Of a stretch of DNA of 52,588 bases, positions 50,048 to 52,588 are shown piece after piece. The DNA comes from Trebonia sp036276115. GTDB taxonomy: Bacteria > Actinomycetota > Actinomycetes > Streptosporangiales > Streptosporangiaceae. The first letter of the stretch is position 1. Each line of letters begins with the position of its first letter. The DNA lies in NCBI GenBank assembly GCA_036276115.1, contig DATBEM010000216.1, positions 1 through 52,588 of the forward strand. Direction: 5' to 3'. The position numbers and the translations under genes were made by a program. The notes beneath the pieces are model-generated. The model saw nothing but the letters and a program-made list of their open reading frames with translations. It was not told where the DNA came from and did no database searches.

Positions 50048-51745
50048 GTGAACCAGCCCGCCAGCGTGCCCGCGGACCGGCCGCCAGCCCGGCCGTCCGG
50101 GTCGCCGGTCACCATCTTCGGTCCCGACTTCCCATTCCCCTACGACGACTGGCTACGCCACCCGGCGGGCCTCGGGATCATCCCGGCCGCCGCCCGCGGC
50201 GCCACGGTCGCGATCGTCGGGGCGGGGCTGGCCGGCATGGTGGCGGCCTACGAGCTGATGGAGCTCGGGCTGCGGCCGGTCGTCTACGAGTCCGCCCGCA
50301 TCGGCGGGCGGCTGCGCTCCCATGAGTTCCAGGACGCCGACGGGATCATCGCCGAGCTCGGCGGGATGCGCTTCCCCGTGTCCGGCACGTCCTTCTTCCA
50401 CTACTGCGAGCGCCTGGGGCTGCGCGCCGAGCCGTTCCCGAACCCGCTGACCGAGGCGGCCGGCAGTACCGTCATCGACATCGCCGGCCGCACCTTCCAG
50501 GGTGCCACCCTCAGCGACCTGCCGCTGGAGTTCGCCGAGGTGGCCGCCGCCTGGGATAGCGCCCTGGAGGAGATCGGCTTCTCGGCGATGCAGGACGCGA
50601 TCCGGGCGCGCGACGTGGCCACGCTGAAGCGGATGTGGGACGACCTGGTGCCACTGTGGGACGGGCGGACGTTCTACGACTTCGTCGCCACCTCGCAGGC
50701 GTTCTCCAAGCTGCCGTTCCGCTACCGGGAGCTGTTCGGGCTGGTCGGCTTCGGCACCGGCGGCTGGGACTCCGACTTCCCCAACTCGATGCTGGAGATC
50801 CTCCGGGTCGTGCTGACCAACTGCGACACCGACCAGCAGCTGATCGTCGGCGGGGTCGAGAAGCTGCCCCGGGGCCTGTGGACGCTGCCGGTCAGCGAGC
50901 GCAGCCCCTGGCCGGCCGGGACGACGCTGGCGAGCCTGCACGGGGGCGTGCCCCGGGCCGGCGCCGCCGCGATCCGCCGCTACTCCGAGGGCTCGTTCCT
51001 GGTCCGCGACCGCTGGGGCACCACCCGCAACCACGACGCGGTCCTCGCGACCTGCCACAGCTGGCTGCTGACGACCCAGATCGACTGCGACGAGAGCCTG
51101 TTCTCCCAGGACCTGTGGATGGCGCTCGACCGGACCCGCTACATGCAGTCGTCCAAGACGTTCGTGATGGTCGACCGCCCGTTCTGGAAGGACATCGACC
51201 CCCAGACCGGGCAGCCGGTGATGGGCATGACCCTGACCGACCGGCTGACGCGGGGGACCTACCTGTTCGACAACGGCCCCGACCAGCCCGCCGTGGTGTG
51301 CCTGACCTACTCCTGGATGTCGGACGCAATGAAGATGCTCCCCTACGACGTGGACCAGCGGGTCCGGCTCGCGCTCGACGCCCTCGGCAAGATCTACCCG
51401 GGGTTGGACATCGCGGGCCACATCGTCGGCGACCCGGTGACGGTCTCGTGGGAGGACGACCCGAACTTCCTCGGCGCCTTCAAGGGCGCCCTGCCCGGCC
51501 ACTACCGCTACAACCACCGCATGTACACCCACTTCATGCAGGACCAGCGGTCGCCCGCCGAGCGGGGCATCTTCCTGGCCGGCGACGACATCTCCTTCAC
51601 CCCGGCCTGGGCCGAGGGCGCCGTCCAGACCGCCCTGAACGCCGTCTGGGGCGTGATGAGCCACTTCGGCGGCGCCTGCCCGCCCGGCAATCCCGGCCCG
51701 GGCGACCTGTTCGACCAGATCGCGCCGGTCGACTTGGGAGACTGA
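50048..51745 (+). CDS. FAD-dependent L-amino-acid 2-monooxygenase-like (IaaM/DavB family)
   Basis: 565 aa from GTG 50048, preceded by AGGAG 6 nt away (TTG at 50018 also in frame). Opening IFGPDFPFPYDDWLRHPAGL (about 26-45) and the FAD loop VAIVGAGLAGMVAAYELMEL (about 55-74) then GGRLRS are as in tryptophan/lysine/phenylalanine 2-monooxygenases. The C-terminal FAD segment reads GIFLAGDDISFTPAWAEGA. These flavoenzymes turn an L-amino acid into the amide one carbon shorter. The substrate (Trp, Lys, Phe or Arg) cannot be told from sequence. A nitrilase-family amidase gene follows by 41 nt. Confidence 0.85.
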   Translation: MNQPASVPADRPPARPSGSPVTIFGPDFPFPYDDWLRHPAGLGIIPAAARGATVAIVGAGLAGMVAAYELMELGLRPVVYESARIGGRLRSHEFQDADGIIAELGGMRFPVSGTSFFHYCERLGLRAEPFPNPLTEAAGSTVIDIAGRTFQGATLSDLPLEFAEVAAAWDSALEEIGFSAMQDAIRARDVATLKRMWDDLVPLWDGRTFYDFVATSQAFSKLPFRYRELFGLVGFGTGGWDSDFPNSMLEILRVVLTNCDTDQQLIVGGVEKLPRGLWTLPVSERSPWPAGTTLASLHGGVPRAGAAAIRRYSEGSFLVRDRWGTTRNHDAVLATCHSWLLTTQIDCDESLFSQDLWMALDRTRYMQSSKTFVMVDRPFWKDIDPQTGQPVMGMTLTDRLTRGTYLFDNGPDQPAVVCLTYSWMSDAMKMLPYDVDQRVRLALDALGKIYPGLDIAGHIVGDPVTVSWEDDPNFLGAFKGALPGHYRYNHRMYTHFMQDQRSPAERGIFLAGDDISFTPAWAEGAVQTALNAVWGVMSHFGGACPPGNPGPGDLFDQIAPVDLGD

Positions 51746-51780
51746 GCAGGCCTGGGAGACTGACTTATTTGGGGAGACTG
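51736..51780 (+). repeat. Three 18-nt-spaced copies of GGGAGACTG at the monooxygenase-amidase junction
   Basis: Copies begin at 51736, 51754 and 51772. The first encodes the final Gly-Asp and stop of the monooxygenase; the third ends 6 nt before the amidase ATG and can serve as its ribosome site (GGGGAG). Looks like tandem duplication of the gene end. Confidence 0.85.
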
Positions 51781-51786
51781 GTCAGC

Positions 51787-52581
51787 ATGAGAGTCGCCGC
51801 CTGGCAGTGCCGCCCGGGACCGCTCGACGTGGACGGCAACCTGCGCCGCCTGGACGAGGCCTGCGCCCGGGCCGCCGCCCGGGGAGCGGAGATCCTGGTC
51901 ACCCCGGAGATGTTCACCACCGGCTACGGGATCGGCCGGGCCGACGTGGCCCGGCTGGCCGAGGGGCCGGACGGGCCGGTCCAGGCCGCCGTCGCCGCCA
52001 TCGCCCGCCGCCACGCCCTCGCGATCGTCCACGGCCACCCCGCCCCGGCTCCCGGCGGGCGGGCGTACAACGCGGCCACGATGACCGGCCCCGACGGGGT
52101 CGTGCGGGGGGCCCACCGCAAGGCGCACCTGTTCGGCGACCTCGACCGCGCCCTGTTCGCTCCGAGCCCGTCCGCGCCAGCCGCGTTCGACGCCGACGGC
52201 ACCCGGGTGGGGCTGCTGATCTGCTATGACGTGGAGTTCCCGGAGGCGGTGCGGCACCTGGCGGTGGCCGGCGCCCGCGTCGTGCTCGTGCCGACCGCGA
52301 ACATGTCCGGCTTTGACACCGTCCAGCAGGTCCTCGTGCGCGCCCGCGCGGCCGAGAACGAGTGCCCCGTCGTGTACGCGAACTACTGCGGGTCCGACCC
52401 CGTCTTCGAGTACAACGGCCTCAGCCTGATCTGCGGTCCCGGCGGGGAGATCCTCGCGGCGGCCGGCCCGGACGACGAGGACTTGCTGGTCGCGGACCTG
52501 CCCGCCCCGCCCGCCGGCCCCCCGCCAGCCGCCAGCTACCTGGCCGACCGCCGCCCCGGCCTGTATCGCGACGGCTCCTAA
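51787..52581 (+). CDS. Carbon-nitrogen (nitrilase-family) amide hydrolase
   Basis: 264 aa. Complete catalytic triad: Glu in LVTPEMFTTGYG (about residue 43), Lys in GAHRKAHLFGD (about 111) and Cys in LLICYDVEFPEA (about 146). Expected to hydrolyse an amide to the acid and ammonia. Behind a 2-monooxygenase it mirrors davB-davA (lysine to 5-aminovaleramide to 5-aminovalerate) or the indole-3-acetamide route to indole-3-acetate. ATG at 51787. Complete gene, ends 7 nt before the window edge. Confidence 0.9.
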   Translation: MRVAAWQCRPGPLDVDGNLRRLDEACARAAARGAEILVTPEMFTTGYGIGRADVARLAEGPDGPVQAAVAAIARRHALAIVHGHPAPAPGGRAYNAATMTGPDGVVRGAHRKAHLFGDLDRALFAPSPSAPAAFDADGTRVGLLICYDVEFPEAVRHLAVAGARVVLVPTANMSGFDTVQQVLVRARAAENECPVVYANYCGSDPVFEYNGLSLICGPGGEILAAAGPDDEDLLVADLPAPPAGPPPAASYLADRRPGLYRDGS

Positions 52582-52588
52582 TCCCAGG

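Noticed and set aside
1..52588. tRNA, rRNA, insertion sequences, attachment sites
   Set aside because: No cloverleaf with CCA-type end, transposase motif or long terminal repeats noticed on reading; a covariance-model scan was not possible.

Overview
The window is 52.6 kb of very GC-rich (about 70% by eye) DNA with dense genes, many GTG/TTG starts, mycothiol- and F420-dependent enzymes, DtxR/IdeR-type iron boxes, a PopR/ClpP locus and large secreted hydrolases. All of this points to a chromosomal segment of a filamentous actinomycete (Streptomyces/Streptosporangiales-like; genus not resolvable from sequence alone). No tRNA, rRNA, transposase, integrase or CRISPR array was seen.

Layout. (1) 1-9 kb, minus strand: a run of a membrane-anchored SGNH hydrolase, a secreted/membrane VWA protein with a cytoplasmic tail, a 1052-aa tubulin/FtsZ-like GTPase and an unrecognised partner whose gene runs off the left edge. 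The VWA-tubulin pair resembles a predicted but uncharacterised membrane-remodelling system. A divergent gene (9067-11292) encodes a two-lobed protein joined by a long Ala/Thr/Gly/Pro linker. (2) 11.3-18.9 kb: a decayed alpha/beta-hydrolase, argG behind a leaderless promoter covered by ArgR-like dyads, an MFS exporter, thrS, and fumarylacetoacetase with a mycothiol-dependent isomerase. (3) 19.0-21.6 kb: a clpP pair in which the second protein has Ala at the catalytic Ser position, facing a PopR-like regulator gene. The 456-bp gap between them holds five copies of a 14-nt motif interleaved with three hairpins. (4) 21.6-27.4 kb: a two-component system plus a lone receiver, divergent from an exopolysaccharide-type operon (small membrane protein, processive GT2, polysaccharide deacetylase, GH26-like lipoprotein). 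(5) 27.5-33.2 kb: secreted S8-like protease, NAD(P)-binding protein, GH18 protein behind a GAAAGTTTC dyad. (6) 33.2-41.7 kb: alsS-like acetolactate synthase, then an iron region: iron boxes, efeUOB (iron uptake), bfd and bfr (iron storage and release), interrupted by an F420-dependent glucose-6-phosphate dehydrogenase and a PEP mutase-family gene. (7) 41.8-48.5 kb: small membrane protein, DUF574 methyltransferase, flavin monooxygenase without a normal start codon, OsmC-like protein, and the metX-metY-CoA-binding operon. (8) 48.5-49.9 kb: a three-gene envelope/stress operon (holin-X-like, DUF3618 repeat protein, DUF4235). (9) 50.0-52.6 kb: an amino-acid 2-monooxygenase-like flavoprotein followed by a nitrilase-family amidase, together a plausible two-step amino acid to amide to acid route.

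The best candidates for undescribed biology are the tubulin/VWA cluster (1-9 kb), the clpP(active)-clpP(Ser to Ala)-popR locus with its repeat/hairpin array, and the monooxygenase-amidase pair. Functional statements rest on motif recognition by reading; no database search was possible.
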